The position numbers and the translations under genes were made by a program. The notes below the pieces were generated by a model. The model did no database searches and was not told where the DNA came from. It saw nothing but the letters and a program-made list of their open reading frames with translations. A DNA stretch of 13,689 bases from positions 1-13,689 of the forward strand of contig CANPXI010000014.1 of the NCBI GenBank assembly GCA_947585885.1, written 5' to 3'. Each line of letters opens with the position of its first letter. Position 1 is the stretch's first letter. Of the stretch, positions 13,106 through 13,689 are shown piece after piece. This DNA comes from an uncultured Bacilli bacterium. Lineage in GTDB: Bacteria; Bacillota_I; Bacilli_A; RF39; UBA660.

Positions 13106-13689
13106 ATGGAGCCATACAAAGCAAATATGCTACCTATTAAATATAATATAGACAAAGAATTATTATCTTTAATAGCAGAAGCAAATCAAAAATATGGAGA
13201 ATATAAATCTAATTTAAAAAATTGTAAATTTGATTCTAGTTTTTTCTTAGATTCAATAATTTTAAGTGAAAGCTTAAAATCAACACAAATTGAAGGCACA
13301 CAAATATCACAAGATGATATGTATTATTTAAAATATATGCCTAAAACAGACGATACTAGTGAAATACAAAATCTAAAAAAAGTTATAGAATATGCTAAAA
13401 AAGATTTAAAAACTAGAAAAAAAATTGATATACAATTTACTAATAATATTCATAAAATATTACTTGATAGTGTAAGAGGAAATAATAAAGAACCAGGAAA
13501 AATTAGAAACATTCAAAATTGGATTGGACCTAGTGGTTGTACTATAGAAGAAGCTATATTTGTGCCACCTATTCCAGAAGACGTACCAATACTTCTAAAT
13601 AATTTATTTGACTATATGAATGATTATTATGCTGATCCTCTATTCATCAATATGGCTATATCTCATGCCCAATTTGAAACTATACATGC
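13106..13689 (+). CDS. Fic-family protein, 5' part (probable AMPylase/nucleotidyltransferase)
   Basis: 194 complete codons, open to the window edge. The layout matches the large bacterial Fic proteins with an N-terminal helical domain. Residues 59-64 (STQIEG) fit the inhibitory helix motif (S/T)xxxE(G/N), with Glu63 expected to block ATP's gamma-phosphate (class II Fic, inhibitory helix before the core). RNIQNWIGPSG (from about residue 135) and FVPPIPEDVPILLNNLF are the usual pre-core blocks. The text ends at AQFETIH, where His194 is the first residue of the HxFx(D/E)GN(G/K)R active site; the rest is outside the window. Fic enzymes usually transfer AMP to hydroxyl side chains of target proteins; the target here is unknown. 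AAAGGAG supports the start. Confidence 0.88.
   Translation, partial: MEPYKANMLPIKYNIDKELLSLIAEANQKYGEYKSNLKNCKFDSSFFLDSIILSESLKSTQIEGTQISQDDMYYLKYMPKTDDTSEIQNLKKVIEYAKKDLKTRKKIDIQFTNNIHKILLDSVRGNNKEPGKIRNIQNWIGPSGCTIEEAIFVPPIPEDVPILLNNLFDYMNDYYADPLFINMAISHAQFETIH

Overview
The window is very AT-rich bacterial DNA, densely packed with genes. Spacers are short, Shine-Dalgarno sites are of the AGGAGG type, terminators are intrinsic, and AGA and ATA codons dominate. This fits a low-GC Bacillota or Mycoplasmatota-like gut commensal (RF39/Erysipelotrichia-type); that placement is inferred from composition and protein style only. Tryptophan is encoded by TGG, and all ten visible stop codons are TAA or TAG. 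I see no tRNA, rRNA, CRISPR array, insertion sequence or attachment site, and no gene-free stretch longer than about 140 bases.

Layout, left to right. (1) The 3' end of an Xre-type regulator ends in a hairpin terminator. (2) A four-gene plus-strand unit (268-2724) holds a small two-helix membrane protein, a FabG-like short-chain dehydrogenase, an O6-alkylguanine-DNA alkyltransferase (Ogt) and a membrane-anchored protein of unknown function, closed by a terminator. (3) A two-gene unit (2775-4036) holds a zinc-ribbon membrane protein and a TtcA-family tRNA 2-thiolation enzyme. (4) A minus-strand HD-domain hydrolase converges on it and shares one bidirectional terminator. (5) Divergent from the HD gene is a metallo-beta-lactamase-fold hydrolase. 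(6) A 2417-residue surface protein of peptidase family M26 (IgA1 protease/ZmpB type) takes up more than half of the window. (7) After a strong terminator comes the 5' part of a Fic-domain gene, cut by the window edge at its catalytic histidine.

The most notable item is the M26 protein. It keeps the full protease half (GLUG beta-helix, HExxH-19-E zinc site, conserved C-terminal helices). Its N-terminal half is unusual: signal peptide, cohesin-like domain, a two-helix membrane hairpin with a basic turn, a dockerin-like pair of calcium loops, and a stalk of four large beta repeats. A cohesin and a dockerin on either side of a membrane hairpin in one protease suggests self-assembly or clustering on the cell surface, with no LPxTG sortase anchor. 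The Fic gene next to it has its own promoter; a shared host-interaction role is speculation.

Transcription signals are compact. Several -10 boxes lie so close to the ribosome-binding site that predicted leaders are about 10-20 nt. The HD gene looks leaderless. Three of the four intrinsic terminators overlap stop codons.
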